Origin: Bradyrhizobium sp. LHD-71
Lineage (GTDB): Bacteria > Pseudomonadota > Alphaproteobacteria > Rhizobiales > Xanthobacteraceae
Length of the DNA: 64,000 nt
Assembly: GCF_031157255.1 (NCBI RefSeq)
Contig: NZ_JAVIFX010000003.1
Coordinates: 186,001 to 250,000 of the forward strand
Reading direction: 5' to 3'
Below the pieces are notes generated by a model, which saw nothing but the letters and a program-made list of their open reading frames with translations, made no database searches and had not been told where the DNA came from. The position numbers were made by a program, and so were the translations under genes. Below are positions 46,197 to 55,146 of this stretch, piece by piece. Position 1 is the stretch's first letter. Each line of letters starts with the position of its first letter.

Positions 46197-46640
46197 ATGG
46201 CGTTGAGGGAAGCACGGCGCGAGGACGTCAGAGAGATCGTCGAAATGCTGCTCGACGACGATCTCGGCAAGACACGCGAAGATCTGAGCGACCTGTCGCC
46301 TTATCTGAAGGGGTTCGACGCGGTCGCCGCTGACCCGCTCAACACGCAGTATGTGTGGGAGGAGGATGGCGAGCTGCTCGGTTGTCTGCAGCTCACCATC
46401 ATTCCCGGTATCGGCCAGCGGGGTCTCTGGCGCGCGCAGATCGAGGGTGTGCGGGTCAAGGGCTTACGGCGCGGCACCGGCGTCGGCCACAAGATGATGG
46501 CTGCAGTCGTGGCGATCGCGCGCGAGCGCGGCTGTGGTCAGATGCAGCTCACGACCAACAAGGTGCGGACCGATGCGCAGCGCTTCTACGAGGCGCTGGG
46601 CTTTGAAAAGTCGCACGAGGGTATGAAGCTCAAGCTATAG
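46197..46640 (+). CDS. GNAT-family N-acetyltransferase
   Basis: The 147-residue protein has the acetyl-CoA binding motif A in VRVKGLRRGTGVGHKMMAAV and the C-terminal QRFYEALGFEKSHEGMKLKL of the Gcn5-related fold. It would acetylate a small molecule or a protein; the acceptor is unknown. It starts 12 bases after serA, so it is probably co-transcribed with the serine genes, and it converges on tadA at a distance of 15 bases. Confidence 0.88.
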   Translation: MALREARREDVREIVEMLLDDDLGKTREDLSDLSPYLKGFDAVAADPLNTQYVWEEDGELLGCLQLTIIPGIGQRGLWRAQIEGVRVKGLRRGTGVGHKMMAAVVAIARERGCGQMQLTTNKVRTDAQRFYEALGFEKSHEGMKLKL

Positions 46641-46655
46641 GCAGCGATGCGGGCG

Positions 46656-47099
46656 CTATCGCTTTGCCTTGAAGAAATCACGCAGCAGCGCTGCTGACGC
46701 CTCCTCGCCGACCGCGGAGTAGACCTCGGGAACGTGGTGGCAGGTCGGTGACGCAAAGAAGCGGACGCCGTTGTCCACGGCGCCGCCTTTCGGGTCACTG
46801 GCGCCGTAATAGAGGCGGCGGATGCGCGCGAAGGAGATCGCGCCGGCGCACATGGCACAGGGCTCCAGCGTGACATAGAGGTCGCAATCGGTCAGGCGCT
46901 CGGTGCCAAGAGCATGGGCGGCGTCCCGGATGGCGAGCATCTCAGCGTGTGCCGTCGGATCGCGGTCGGCAATGGTACGATTGCCGGCGCTGGCGATGAC
47001 GGCGCCGCCGCGCACCACGACGCAACCGATCGGAACTTCGCCGGCCGCCTCGGCGGTACGCGCCTCTTCGAGCGCCAGATCCATGAAAGATTGCGTCAT
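46656..47099 (-). CDS. tadA: tRNA-specific adenosine deaminase TadA
   Basis: TadA turns the wobble adenosine of tRNA-Arg(ACG) into inosine. The 147-residue zinc deaminase has HAEM with His51 and Glu53 and PCAMC with Cys81 and Cys84, the zinc ligands. I use the ATG at 47099; the longer frame from 47120 adds seven residues. It is divergent from the pseudouridine synthase gene. Confidence 0.93.
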   Translation of the reverse strand: MTQSFMDLALEEARTAEAAGEVPIGCVVVRGGAVIASAGNRTIADRDPTAHAEMLAIRDAAHALGTERLTDCDLYVTLEPCAMCAGAISFARIRRLYYGASDPKGGAVDNGVRFFASPTCHHVPEVYSAVGEEASAALLRDFFKAKR

Positions 47100-47150
47100 C
47101 TTCCTCGTGTCCGCCTGCAAACTCTGATATCAGCCCCGCAACCCTAGGGC

Positions 47151-47183
47151 ACCCAGAAAGTGGATACCGGTCTTCGGACCGGT
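47151..47183 (+). repeat. Fragment of the family-A element with a TTCG hairpin
   Basis: GAAAGTGGATACCGG matches the inner block of the family-A element (GGAAAGGTGGATACCGG). It runs into ACCGGTC-TTCG-GACCGGT (47166-47183), a 7-bp stem with a TTCG tetraloop. It lies 30 bases before the start of the pseudouridine synthase gene and may structure its leader. Confidence 0.6.
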
Positions 47184-47212
47184 CATGCCCCGATGAATAA
47201 ATGAGATTTTAG

Positions 47213-49126
47213 ATGCCCCGCGACAATGACAGAGACAACCGGCGCTCGTCCGGCAGACGCGGCCCGCCGTCGCGCGGCGAGGGCCGGGAACAGCGTGGTG
47301 GGCGCGACGAACGCCGCGGCGGCGGCGGTTTTCGCAAAGGCGGCGGCGATTTCAAGCCCCGCGAGGGACGTCCCGGTGGCCCGTTCCGCAAGGAGCGGGA
47401 TGGGGCGCCGCGCGGCGAGGGGCGCGATCGTACTGCCGGCAAGCGTTTCGGCGAAAAGCGTTCGTTCGGCAAAAGTGGGGGCGGATTCAAGAAAGACGGC
47501 GAACGCGCCCCGCGCCGCGAAGATCGACCAAAGCGGGAGTTCCGTGCCAGGGACGAGCGCGGCGACCGCGTTCCCCGTAACGACGCGCCGCGCGCCTCAT
47601 ACCGGAAAGATGGCGAGCGGCCGCCGCGTCGCGAATTCAATCGTGACGGTGATCGTCCGCCGCGCCGGGACTTCAGCCGCGACGAGCGCCCACGCGGCGG
47701 TGGATTCAAGCGTGACGACGCGCGCGGCGATTTCAAGCGCGGCGAAAGTCGTTCGGCAGATCGCGGCCCGCGCAGCGATTTCCGGCGCGGAGAGCGATCC
47801 GATCGCGGCGGCGACCGCGCAGGCGCGCGCGATGGTGGCAAACGCTTCGACCGGCCGCGCGGTGACAGGCCGTTTGTCGGCAAACCGCGCCATGGCAGGC
47901 CCGACGCAGAGCGTCCGCGCTTCTCCCGCGATCGCGACGATCGTACGCAGGGCGAGCGGCCAAGGCAGGAACGTCCGCGGACCGATCGTACGCCGCGCAA
48001 GAGTCACGTCTGGCGCGACCATCCAAGGAATGAGGGTTTCGAAGAACGAGACGAGCGCAATTACGAAGCTCGTCCGGCGTTCGGCGGGCGTGGCGAATAT
48101 CGCGAGCGCAGGCCGGATCGGGATGGCCGGCGGCGCGAGCTCGCCGACGCTGCGCCGGCAAAGCCGAAGAAGGCCGGCGACCGTATTGCCAAGCTGATGG
48201 CACGCGCCGGGCTTTGTTCACGGCGCGACGCTGAAGAATGGATTCGGCAGGGGCGCGTCAGCGTCAATGACCGCATCATCACCTCGCCTGCGCTGGACGT
48301 GACTTCGCAGGACAAGGTGCTGGTCGACGGCGCGCCACTGCCGGAGCGTGAGCGTACGCGGCTGTTCCTCTATCACAAGCCGAAAGGCCTCGTGACGACG
48401 CACGCCGACCCCGAAGGTCGTCCGACCGTGTTCGACTCGTTGCCCGAGGGCCTGCCGCGGTTGATCAGCATCGGCCGACTCGATTTCAACACCGAAGGTC
48501 TGCTGCTGTTGACCAACGATGGCGGGCTTGCGCGCGTGCTCGAACTGCCGGACACCGGCTGGCTGCGGCGCTATCGTGTGCGAGCGCACGGCACGATCGC
48601 GCAGGACAAACTCGACGAGCTGCGCAAGGGTATCGAGGTCGACGGCGTGAAGTACGGCCCGATCGAGGCGACACTCGAGCGCGACCACGGCGCCAATGTC
48701 TGGATCCTGTTCGCGATCCGCGAAGGCAAGAACCGTGAGGTACGCAACGTCATGGCGCATCTGGGCCTCGAAGTGAACCGGCTGATCCGCGTTTCCTACG
48801 GGCCGTTCCAACTCGGCGAACTTGCCGAAGGTGCGGTCGAGGAAGTGCGCAGCCGGATGCTGCGCGATCAGCTCGGCGAGCGGATAGCGGCGGCGGCTGG
48901 CGCCGACTTCGGCCTTCCCACGCGTGAAAGCGCGGGTGAAGTGCACGGGGACGAGCCCGGCGAAAGACCGCGCAAGCGCGCCGGCCTGATCGCTGACCGC
49001 AAGGGACGCCGCGTAATGGTCGAGCGCTCAGGCCGTGATAGTGATGGCGACGACAGACCGCGTCGCAAGCCGCCCGCCGGCTACAAGGGCAAGCGGGATC
49101 GCGCGCCGAAACAACATGAATCCTGA
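47213..49126 (+). CDS. RsuA/RluB-family pseudouridine synthase with long Arg/Gly-rich N-terminal extension
   Basis: The enzyme part runs from about residue 323: an S4 RNA-binding domain (DRIAKLMARAGLCSRRDAEE), the linker FLYHKPKGLVTTHADPEG, and the catalytic core ISIGRLDFNTEGLLLLTNDG with Asp424. It isomerises uridine to pseudouridine in rRNA, as RluB does in 23S RNA. The first 320 residues are a low-complexity Arg/Gly/Asp region; I count about 86 Arg there, with many RGG, RRDF and GERPPRR units. The C-terminus adds another basic tail. The reading frame is open and the start at 47213 is the only good one, so the head is real rather than a read-through artefact. Confidence 0.85.
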   Translation: MPRDNDRDNRRSSGRRGPPSRGEGREQRGGRDERRGGGGFRKGGGDFKPREGRPGGPFRKERDGAPRGEGRDRTAGKRFGEKRSFGKSGGGFKKDGERAPRREDRPKREFRARDERGDRVPRNDAPRASYRKDGERPPRREFNRDGDRPPRRDFSRDERPRGGGFKRDDARGDFKRGESRSADRGPRSDFRRGERSDRGGDRAGARDGGKRFDRPRGDRPFVGKPRHGRPDAERPRFSRDRDDRTQGERPRQERPRTDRTPRKSHVWRDHPRNEGFEERDERNYEARPAFGGRGEYRERRPDRDGRRRELADAAPAKPKKAGDRIAKLMARAGLCSRRDAEEWIRQGRVSVNDRIITSPALDVTSQDKVLVDGAPLPERERTRLFLYHKPKGLVTTHADPEGRPTVFDSLPEGLPRLISIGRLDFNTEGLLLLTNDGGLARVLELPDTGWLRRYRVRAHGTIAQDKLDELRKGIEVDGVKYGPIEATLERDHGANVWILFAIREGKNREVRNVMAHLGLEVNRLIRVSYGPFQLGELAEGAVEEVRSRMLRDQLGERIAAAAGADFGLPTRESAGEVHGDEPGERPRKRAGLIADRKGRRVMVERSGRDSDGDDRPRRKPPAGYKGKRDRAPKQHES

Positions 49127-49180
49127 GATGAGCGCGTTCGTGCCGGAAAATCGCTCCAGACCTTGCCGGATCACGTTCTG

Positions 49181-49735
49181 ATGCGCGTGGTCGGAGGACG
49201 GCTGCGTGGCCGGACGATCGCCTCGCCGGCGTCGCGCGAGATCCGCCCTACCGCGGATCGATTGCGCGAATCGCTGTTCAACATTCTGGTGCACGGCTAC
49301 GGCGATCCGATCAGCGGCGCGCGCGTGCTCGACCTGTTTGCGGGTACCGGTGCGCTCGGCATCGAGGCGGTCTCGCGTGGTGCCGCCTTCGCGTTGTTCA
49401 TCGACAACGGTGCCGAAGCACGGGCGCTGTTGCGCCAGAACGTCGAGGCGCTCGGGCTCGGTGGCGTCACGAAAGTGTTCCGCCGTGACGCGACCAAGCT
49501 CGGTCCGGCACACCCGGTCGAGCGGTTCACGCTGGCGTTTCTTGATCCGCCTTATGGCAAGGGCCTGGCCGAACAGGCGCTTGCGTCGCTGAGCGAGGGC
49601 GGCTGGCTCGCACCACAGGCGCTGATCGTCGTCGAGGAAGCGTTGTCTGCAAAGTTCGTCGCCCCCGATGCTTTCGAGGAGCTGGAGCGGCGCGCCTATG
49701 ACGATACGGAGTTTGTTTTTCTACGTGCGGTCTGA
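49181..49735 (+). CDS. rsmD: 16S rRNA m2G966 methyltransferase RsmD
   Basis: RsmD methylates G966 of 16S rRNA. The 184-residue protein has MRVVGGRLRGRTIASP, the SAM-binding VLDLFAGTGALGIEAVSRGA and the catalytic-motif LAFLDPPYGKGLAEQAL. The ATG at 49181 is used because it gives the conserved MRVVGGRLRGR start; a start at 49163 is also open. It follows the pseudouridine synthase gene by 54 bases (a common pairing) and ends five bases before the convergent mutL stop. Confidence 0.94.
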   Translation: MRVVGGRLRGRTIASPASREIRPTADRLRESLFNILVHGYGDPISGARVLDLFAGTGALGIEAVSRGAAFALFIDNGAEARALLRQNVEALGLGGVTKVFRRDATKLGPAHPVERFTLAFLDPPYGKGLAEQALASLSEGGWLAPQALIVVEEALSAKFVAPDAFEELERRAYDDTEFVFLRAV

Positions 49736-49740
49736 GCGCT

Positions 49741-51567
49741 TCATCGCCGCCCAAACAGCCTCTCGATATCAGCGAGCTTCAGCTCCACATACGTAGGGCG
49801 GCCATGGTTGCATTGGCCCGAATTCGGTGTGACTTCCATTTCGCGCAAGAGCGCATTCATCTCCTCCGGCCGCAGCTTTCGGCCGGCGCGCACCGAGCCA
49901 TGGCAGGCCATGGTGGCTGCGACATGCATCAGCCGCCGCTCCAGCGGTAGCGACCCGTCCCATTCCGCCATGTGCTCGCCGAGATCACGCAGCAATGACT
50001 TGGCGTCGGTTTTGCCGAGCAGCGCCGGCGTTTCGCGTACAGCGACGGCGCCGGGGCCGAAGGATTCGATCGAGAGGCCGAACCTTTCAAGCTCGGCCGC
50101 CCGCTCGACCAGCCGTTCGACGGTGGCTTCGTCGAGTTCGACGATTTCCGGGATCAGCAGCATCTGTCGCGCAACGCCGTCACGCGCGAGCTGGGCCTTC
50201 AGCCGCTCATAGACAATGCGCTCGTGGGCAGCGTGCTGGTCGACGACCACCAGTCCGTCGCGGGTCTGCGCGACAATATAGGTTTCGTGGATTTGTGTGC
50301 GGGCGGCGCCGAGCGGGCGATCCAGCATGTCTGCCGATGCCACATCGTCCGGCCTGATGTCCGCGGACGGTGCGCCAACGTCGAATGCCGCCTGGGCGGC
50401 TTCGGCAAAACCTCTCATCGACGAGGCGTCATAGGTGGCGGGCGCAGGTCCGGTCGGGTAGGCGGGCGAGGTGCGCCAGTCCCACTGCGAACGTGGCACG
50501 TCGGTGCGCGGCAGGCCTTGCGGGCGGAACGACGTGATGACAGCGCCATCGCTGTTAGCCGCGGTGCGACGGCCTTCGCGGGCAAGTCCGTCCTTCAGCG
50601 CATGCACGATCAGTGCCCGGACAAGGCCTGCATTGCGGAAACGCACTTCGGTCTTCGCTGGGTGGACGTTCGCATCCACCTCGCGCGAATCGAGCGTCAC
50701 GAACAAGGCCACGACCGGATGCCTGTCGCGCGGCAGGTAGTCGGCATAGGCCGCACGTACAGCGCCGAGAATCAATTTGTCACGCACCGGGCGGCCGTTG
50801 ACGAAAAGATACTGGCCGAGCGCATTGGCGCGGGTCAGCGACGGCGCTGCTGCAAAACCTTCGACGACGGCGCCCTCGCGCTCGCTGCGCACCTCGATGG
50901 CATGGCTGCGGAAATCGCCGCCAAGAATAGCGCCGAGCCGGGTCAGCCGTCCGGCAGCGCCGGGCAGCGCTGCGTTCCAGGTGATCGGCGCGCGCTCTTC
51001 GCCGGACAGGGTGAAGGCGATGTCGGGTCGCGCCATGGCGAGGCGCCGGACGACCTCGCGGATCGCTTCGGCTTCTGTCCGATCGCTCTTCAGAAATTTC
51101 AGCCGCGCGGGCGTTGCGTAGAACAGATCGGCCACATCGACGCGGGTGCCGTCGTTCAGTGCCGCAGGCATGATGCCCGACTTGGCGCCGCCATCGACAC
51201 TCAGGCTCCAGGCATGCGTTTCGCTCGCATGGCGGGTGGCGATCGACAGGCGGGCGACGGCGCCGATCGACGGCAGCGCTTCGCCGCGAAAGCCGAGCGT
51301 GCGAATGCGCAAGAGGTCCTCGTCGTCGAGTTTCGATGTGGCGTGACGCTCGACTGCAAGCGAAAGATCGGCACGGGTCATGCCGGAGCCGTTGTCCGAG
51401 ATCGTAATCCGCCGGCGGCCGCCGCCATCGGCGAAGATGTCCAGTCGCGTCGCGCCGGCGTCGATCGCGTTCTCCACAAGCTCCTTCACGACACTCGCGG
51501 GCCGTTCGACCACTTCGCCGGCGGCGATGCGGTTGACGATGGTTTCGGGGAGCTGGCGGACCGGCAT
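49741..51567 (-). CDS. mutL: DNA mismatch repair protein MutL
   Basis: MutL links mismatch recognition by MutS to strand removal. The 608-residue protein has the GHKL ATPase motifs NAIDAGATRLDIFADGGG and RITISDNGSGM, plus LGFRGEALPSIGAVARLSIA. The C-terminal half carries the endonuclease motif DQHAAHERIVYERLKA, then ATMACHGSVRAG and GQCNHGRPTYVELKL, so it is the type of MutL that nicks DNA itself, as in organisms without MutH. A divergent GntR regulator gene lies to the right. Confidence 0.97.
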   Translation of the reverse strand: MPVRQLPETIVNRIAAGEVVERPASVVKELVENAIDAGATRLDIFADGGGRRRITISDNGSGMTRADLSLAVERHATSKLDDEDLLRIRTLGFRGEALPSIGAVARLSIATRHASETHAWSLSVDGGAKSGIMPAALNDGTRVDVADLFYATPARLKFLKSDRTEAEAIREVVRRLAMARPDIAFTLSGEERAPITWNAALPGAAGRLTRLGAILGGDFRSHAIEVRSEREGAVVEGFAAAPSLTRANALGQYLFVNGRPVRDKLILGAVRAAYADYLPRDRHPVVALFVTLDSREVDANVHPAKTEVRFRNAGLVRALIVHALKDGLAREGRRTAANSDGAVITSFRPQGLPRTDVPRSQWDWRTSPAYPTGPAPATYDASSMRGFAEAAQAAFDVGAPSADIRPDDVASADMLDRPLGAARTQIHETYIVAQTRDGLVVVDQHAAHERIVYERLKAQLARDGVARQMLLIPEIVELDEATVERLVERAAELERFGLSIESFGPGAVAVRETPALLGKTDAKSLLRDLGEHMAEWDGSLPLERRLMHVAATMACHGSVRAGRKLRPEEMNALLREMEVTPNSGQCNHGRPTYVELKLADIERLFGRR

Positions 51568-51692
51568 GCGCGGAATTTTAGGCGTTTGGCGAGGCTGAGG
51601 GGAGGGTGAATGCAGGCTTATCCGCGGTTGTTCGCGAAGCGGAAGGGATTGGGTAGAGCGTTCCTCAACCCCTTTCTAATCCCGGACTAACG

Positions 51693-51700
51693 ATCTAGAT
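51693..51700. promoter_or_regulatory. Candidate PhnF-type operator 1 (ATCTAGAT)
   Basis: The palindrome ATCTAGAT is 36 bases upstream of the GntR-family gene, in CGATCTAGATGATT. The same core with matching flanks occurs at 52469-52478, in front of the ABC transporter operon. Sharing between both promoters suggests autoregulation and operon control by this regulator. Confidence 0.5.
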
Positions 51701-51736
51701 GATTGATCGCCGGCAACCAAGGGGCAAGGGCATTCA

Positions 51737-52456
51737 ATGCGAAAGGCGGGAGTCCTGCTGTGGCGTGAGGTCGAAGATGCATTGAGCCGTGACATTGCTG
51801 CGGGCGTGCATTCGCCCGGCTCACGATTGCCCACCGAGGGCGAGCTTGCCGTGCGGTTTGGCGTGAACCGACACACGGTTCGCAGGGCGCTTTCGGCGCT
51901 GCAGGAACGCGGAGCGATCACGATCGAGCAAGGTCGGGGCATGTTCGTTCGGACGCCGAAACTCGCTTATCCGATCACGCAACGTACGCGGTATTCCGAA
52001 AACCTCGCGCGGCTGAGCCTGCCTCTGGCCGGCCGTGTCTTGCGCAATTGGGAAATGCCGGCGACAGCCGCGCTTGCACGTGATCTTCAAATCGATGAGG
52101 GCAGTCTCTGTCTCGCGATCGACGACCTCCGCGACATCGATGGCGAGCCGATCAGCTTCACCACGCATCACTTTCCTGCCGCAAGGTTTGCTGGGCTGGC
52201 CGAAGCTTTTATCGAGCTCAAATCGATCACCGAGGCCCTGAGGCACTTCAATGTCACGGACTACACGCGGAAGTTGACGCGGGTGCATGCGCGCCCCGCG
52301 GACCTGGAGGAGGCCGCGGCGCTCAGGATCCCAAACGGCGCGCCTGCATTGGTCGTCGAAGCGATCAACGTGGATCAGGACGGCATACCCATCGAATACG
52401 GTTACACGCGCTCGGCTGGAGGCCGTTTCGAGCTGATCATTGAAGCTCAACGGTGA
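51737..52456 (+). CDS. phnF: GntR/HutC-family regulator, PhnF-like
   Basis: The 239-residue protein has an N-terminal winged helix (LPTEGELAVRFGVNRHTVRR, ALSALQERGAITIEQGRGMF) and a C-terminal UTRA ligand domain (DIDGEPISFTTHHFPAARF and ESITEALRHFNV-like RKLTRVHARPADLEEAAALR). This is the PhnF subtype of GntR regulators, best known from phosphonate operons. Here the partner genes are a Ugp-like transporter and a phosphodiesterase, so the effector is more likely an organophosphate than a phosphonate. Candidate operators lie before this gene and before the ABC operon. Confidence 0.84.
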   Translation: MRKAGVLLWREVEDALSRDIAAGVHSPGSRLPTEGELAVRFGVNRHTVRRALSALQERGAITIEQGRGMFVRTPKLAYPITQRTRYSENLARLSLPLAGRVLRNWEMPATAALARDLQIDEGSLCLAIDDLRDIDGEPISFTTHHFPAARFAGLAEAFIELKSITEALRHFNVTDYTRKLTRVHARPADLEEAAALRIPNGAPALVVEAINVDQDGIPIEYGYTRSAGGRFELIIEAQR

Positions 52457-52468
52457 AATTGATCTATT

Positions 52469-52478
52469 CATCTAGATG
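52469..52478. promoter_or_regulatory. Candidate PhnF-type operator 2 (CATCTAGATG)
   Basis: CATCTAGATG is a perfect 10-bp palindrome in TATTCATCTAGATGTAATTA, 120 bases upstream of the substrate-binding protein gene. It repeats the ATCTAGATG core at 51693. I see no convincing Pho box in this gap. Confidence 0.55.
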
Positions 52479-52597
52479 TAATTACGGCGTCACGAGCCGG
52501 TTTTAGTTTCCAGGCTGTCCGCAAGCCGGACCCGAGCAGCGGATGGGCGGAGCAGGCGCTCCGCTTTGCACCCGTTGCCGACCTGAAGGGGACAGCT

Positions 52598-53908
52598 ATG
52601 AAACAACATGTCAGCCGCCGCGGCGCCGTCGTCGTATTCGCCGCAACTGCCGCGGTCGCTGCGGGACTCGCGACGCCCGCCAGCGCGCAGCGTGCGATCG
52701 AAGTGGTGGTTCAGTACACACAGCCTCAGATCTTCGACAAAGTCTTCGATCAGCTCAAAGCCGATTTCGAAGCAGAAAATCCTGACATCAAAATCAAATT
52801 TCGCGGCGCTCACAAGGATTACACCGCCGGCATCCAGGCGTTGTTGCGCGAGGCGGTCGTCGGCGAGATGGCGCATGTGGATTACGTCGGGCTATCCTAC
52901 GTTTCGACCATCGACCAGCGTGGACTTGCGGTGGATCTCGCCCCGCTGATGCGCGCCGACAATTCGACCTTCGAGAAGGGCGGTTGGACGCCACCGCTTC
53001 AATCGCTTGGCAAGGTCGGCGAGAAGCAGCTTGGACTTCCGTTTGCGCTGTCCATGTCGCTCGTCTACTTCAACGCTGATCTCGTGCGGAAAGCAGGCTT
53101 CGATCCCGCCGCAATGCCGCGGGATTGGGACGGCCTGCTGAAGGTTGCGGGCAAGGTGCGCGCACTCGGGCCCGACATTGCCGGCATGTATATGCCGTAT
53201 GCGAGCAACTGGTACGGCGCGTGGTATTTCCAAGGCGTCTTGTTTGGTCTCGGCGGAGAGATGATGCCTCCCGGTGCGCAAGCCGTCGCCTTTGACAAGG
53301 ATCCGCATTTTCAGAGGGCCTTCGGCCTGTACCGACGAATGGTCGATGAGGGCGGTTTTGTGCCGCTTGCGGACCAGGCTGCACGACAGCAGTTCATCGC
53401 CGGGCGGATGGGCCTGTTTATCGACTCCATCTCGCGTCTCAATAACTTTTCCGAATCGATCGGAGACCGCTTCAGGCTTGGTACGAGCCCGCATCCGGTG
53501 GGATCGGAGGCCGCGCGATTGCCGAGTGGAGGTAACGTTGCGATCATTACCAAGGCCGCCGAAAAGGACCCCGCGGTGCTGGCCGCAGCCTGGAAATGGC
53601 TGAAATACTCGACCGGACCTCATGGTACGAACCAGGTCATCCGCAATGTCGGATATACCCCGGTCAATGTCCTTGCACTGGAGGATCCCAAGCTCCTCAA
53701 GGGCTATTTCGATGATCGACCACTGCACAAGACCGCAGTCGACCAGCTTCCTCTGGTTCGCGAGTGGTTTCAGTATCCGGGCACGAACGCCATCAAGATC
53801 GATGAAGCCATCGGCCAGCATCTCGAGAGCGTCGTTGACAAGTCCATGACGCCGGATCAGGCGCTTGTGTCCCTGACCAAGGAGGTTAATCGCCTGCTGC
53901 CTCGATGA
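52598..53908 (+). CDS. ABC transporter substrate-binding protein (family 1, UgpB-like)
   Basis: The 436-residue protein has an exported N-terminus (MKQHVSRRGAVVVFAATAAV, cleavage near ASAQRA) in which SRRG could serve the Tat or the Sec pathway. The mature part is a family 1 solute-binding fold: VVVQYTQPQIFDKVFDQLKA, FEAENPDIKIKFRGAHKD, LPFALSMSLVYFNADLVRKA and MGLFIDSISRLNNFSES. It lacks a lipobox. Relatives carry sugars or glycerol-3-phosphate. It is the first gene of the ABC operon; GAAGGGGAC precedes the ATG. Confidence 0.88.
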   Translation: MKQHVSRRGAVVVFAATAAVAAGLATPASAQRAIEVVVQYTQPQIFDKVFDQLKADFEAENPDIKIKFRGAHKDYTAGIQALLREAVVGEMAHVDYVGLSYVSTIDQRGLAVDLAPLMRADNSTFEKGGWTPPLQSLGKVGEKQLGLPFALSMSLVYFNADLVRKAGFDPAAMPRDWDGLLKVAGKVRALGPDIAGMYMPYASNWYGAWYFQGVLFGLGGEMMPPGAQAVAFDKDPHFQRAFGLYRRMVDEGGFVPLADQAARQQFIAGRMGLFIDSISRLNNFSESIGDRFRLGTSPHPVGSEAARLPSGGNVAIITKAAEKDPAVLAAAWKWLKYSTGPHGTNQVIRNVGYTPVNVLALEDPKLLKGYFDDRPLHKTAVDQLPLVREWFQYPGTNAIKIDEAIGQHLESVVDKSMTPDQALVSLTKEVNRLLPR

Positions 53909-53964
53909 GTGTTCACAAGAGAAGGCGCCGGAACATCATCCTCGCTTGTGAGCGGAGCAATGCG

Positions 53965-55146
53965 ATGACCGCGGTGAGCCTCACGGGCATCACAAAAGCG
54001 TTCAAGACGACGCCGGTGCTGCGCGGCGTCAACCTGACGGTAAATGGCGGCGAGTTCCTTGCGATCGTTGGTCCGTCAGGATGCGGAAAGTCGACGTTGC
54101 TGCGCATTGTTGCCGGCCTGGAAGAACACGATGGTGGTGAAGTCCGTATCGGCGGCGCTGTCGTTGACGAGCTTCCACCGGGCGCGCGCGACATAGCGAT
54201 GGTGTTCCAGTCCTATGCCCTCTATCCGCATATGACCGTCCGCGAGAACATTGCGTTGCCATTGGCGATGCGTGATCTTTCCCGAGTCGAGCGGTTGCCG
54301 TTGACTCGCTATCTCAGCCGCCGTGTTGCCGACCGGCGCCTGAAGATCCGGGCTGCCGTCGCCGATGCCGCCGCGCTCGTCGCGCTTGACGGCCTCTTGG
54401 ATCGAAAACCGAAGGAGCTTTCCGGCGGCCAACGGCAGCGTGTCGCGCTCGCCCGCGCACTGGTCCGTCGACCACAGCTTTTCCTACTGGATGAGCCACT
54501 GTCCAATCTGGATGCCGCTCTTCGCACAACGACGCGCGCCGAGATTGTAGAGTTGCAACGCCGTCTCGGCATCGCGACGATCTACGTGACGCATGATCAG
54601 GCCGAAGCGATGACCATGGCGGACCGGATCGCCGTCATGATGGAGGGCGCCGTCGTTCAGGTGGGAACTGCAAAGTGCCTGTACGATACTCCGGCCGATA
54701 TCCGCGTCGCCCAATTCATCGGCACGCCGCAAATGAACTTTCTGCCGGCGATCGTCGCTCGCGGTGCCGTGCGCGTCGCCGGATTGCAGGCGCCGATCGG
54801 CCTCGCACCGACGGCGGCTGACGGCTCAGCACGGCTCGGTATTCGTGCGGAGCACCTGCGCCTGGCGATTCATGGGCGTGGCTGGCTTGCCGGCACGGTG
54901 CGGCATCACGAGTTTCTGGGCGCCGAGCAACTGATCCACGTGGTCGCCGACGGCATTGCAGCTCCACCGATGTTGGTGCGAGCGGCAAGTGACGATCCGT
55001 TGCCGCCATCCGGCACGCGGGTGGGGCTCATACCGGCATGGCACAGGATGCACCTGTTCGATGCGAGCGGCCGCAGGCACGAGATCGAGGCCGCTGAGTC
55101 GACCGCGACCCAAGCCGGCTCACGAAGTCTGTGGGCCACGTCGTGA
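53965..55146 (+). CDS. ABC transporter ATP-binding protein (UgpC/MalK type)
   Basis: The 393-residue protein has all ATPase motifs: Walker A GPSGCGKST, Q-loop FQSYALYPHM, signature LSGGQRQR, Walker B LFLLDEPLSNLD and the H-loop THDQAEAM, followed by a C-terminal TOBE-type domain (LGIRAEHLRLAIHGRGWLAG). An inserted helical stretch (RVERLPLTRYLSRRVADRRL) between the Q-loop and the signature is longer than usual. The ATG at 53965 has CGGAGC upstream; the ATG at 53905 overlaps the previous stop (ATGA) and would add 20 basic residues, so translation could also begin there. Confidence 0.92.
   Translation: MTAVSLTGITKAFKTTPVLRGVNLTVNGGEFLAIVGPSGCGKSTLLRIVAGLEEHDGGEVRIGGAVVDELPPGARDIAMVFQSYALYPHMTVRENIALPLAMRDLSRVERLPLTRYLSRRVADRRLKIRAAVADAAALVALDGLLDRKPKELSGGQRQRVALARALVRRPQLFLLDEPLSNLDAALRTTTRAEIVELQRRLGIATIYVTHDQAEAMTMADRIAVMMEGAVVQVGTAKCLYDTPADIRVAQFIGTPQMNFLPAIVARGAVRVAGLQAPIGLAPTAADGSARLGIRAEHLRLAIHGRGWLAGTVRHHEFLGAEQLIHVVADGIAAPPMLVRAASDDPLPPSGTRVGLIPAWHRMHLFDASGRRHEIEAAESTATQAGSRSLWATS

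Noticed and set aside
47226..48197. An overlapping 323-codon Ala/Arg/Ser-rich frame inside the pseudouridine synthase head, considered as a nested gene.
   Set aside because: It follows from the biased codons of the RGG-like head in the +1 frame; no start signal and no protein features.
52480..52597. Possible Pho box in front of the importer operon.
   Set aside because: I found no pair of CTGTCAT-like repeats at the right spacing; CTGTCC occurs once only.
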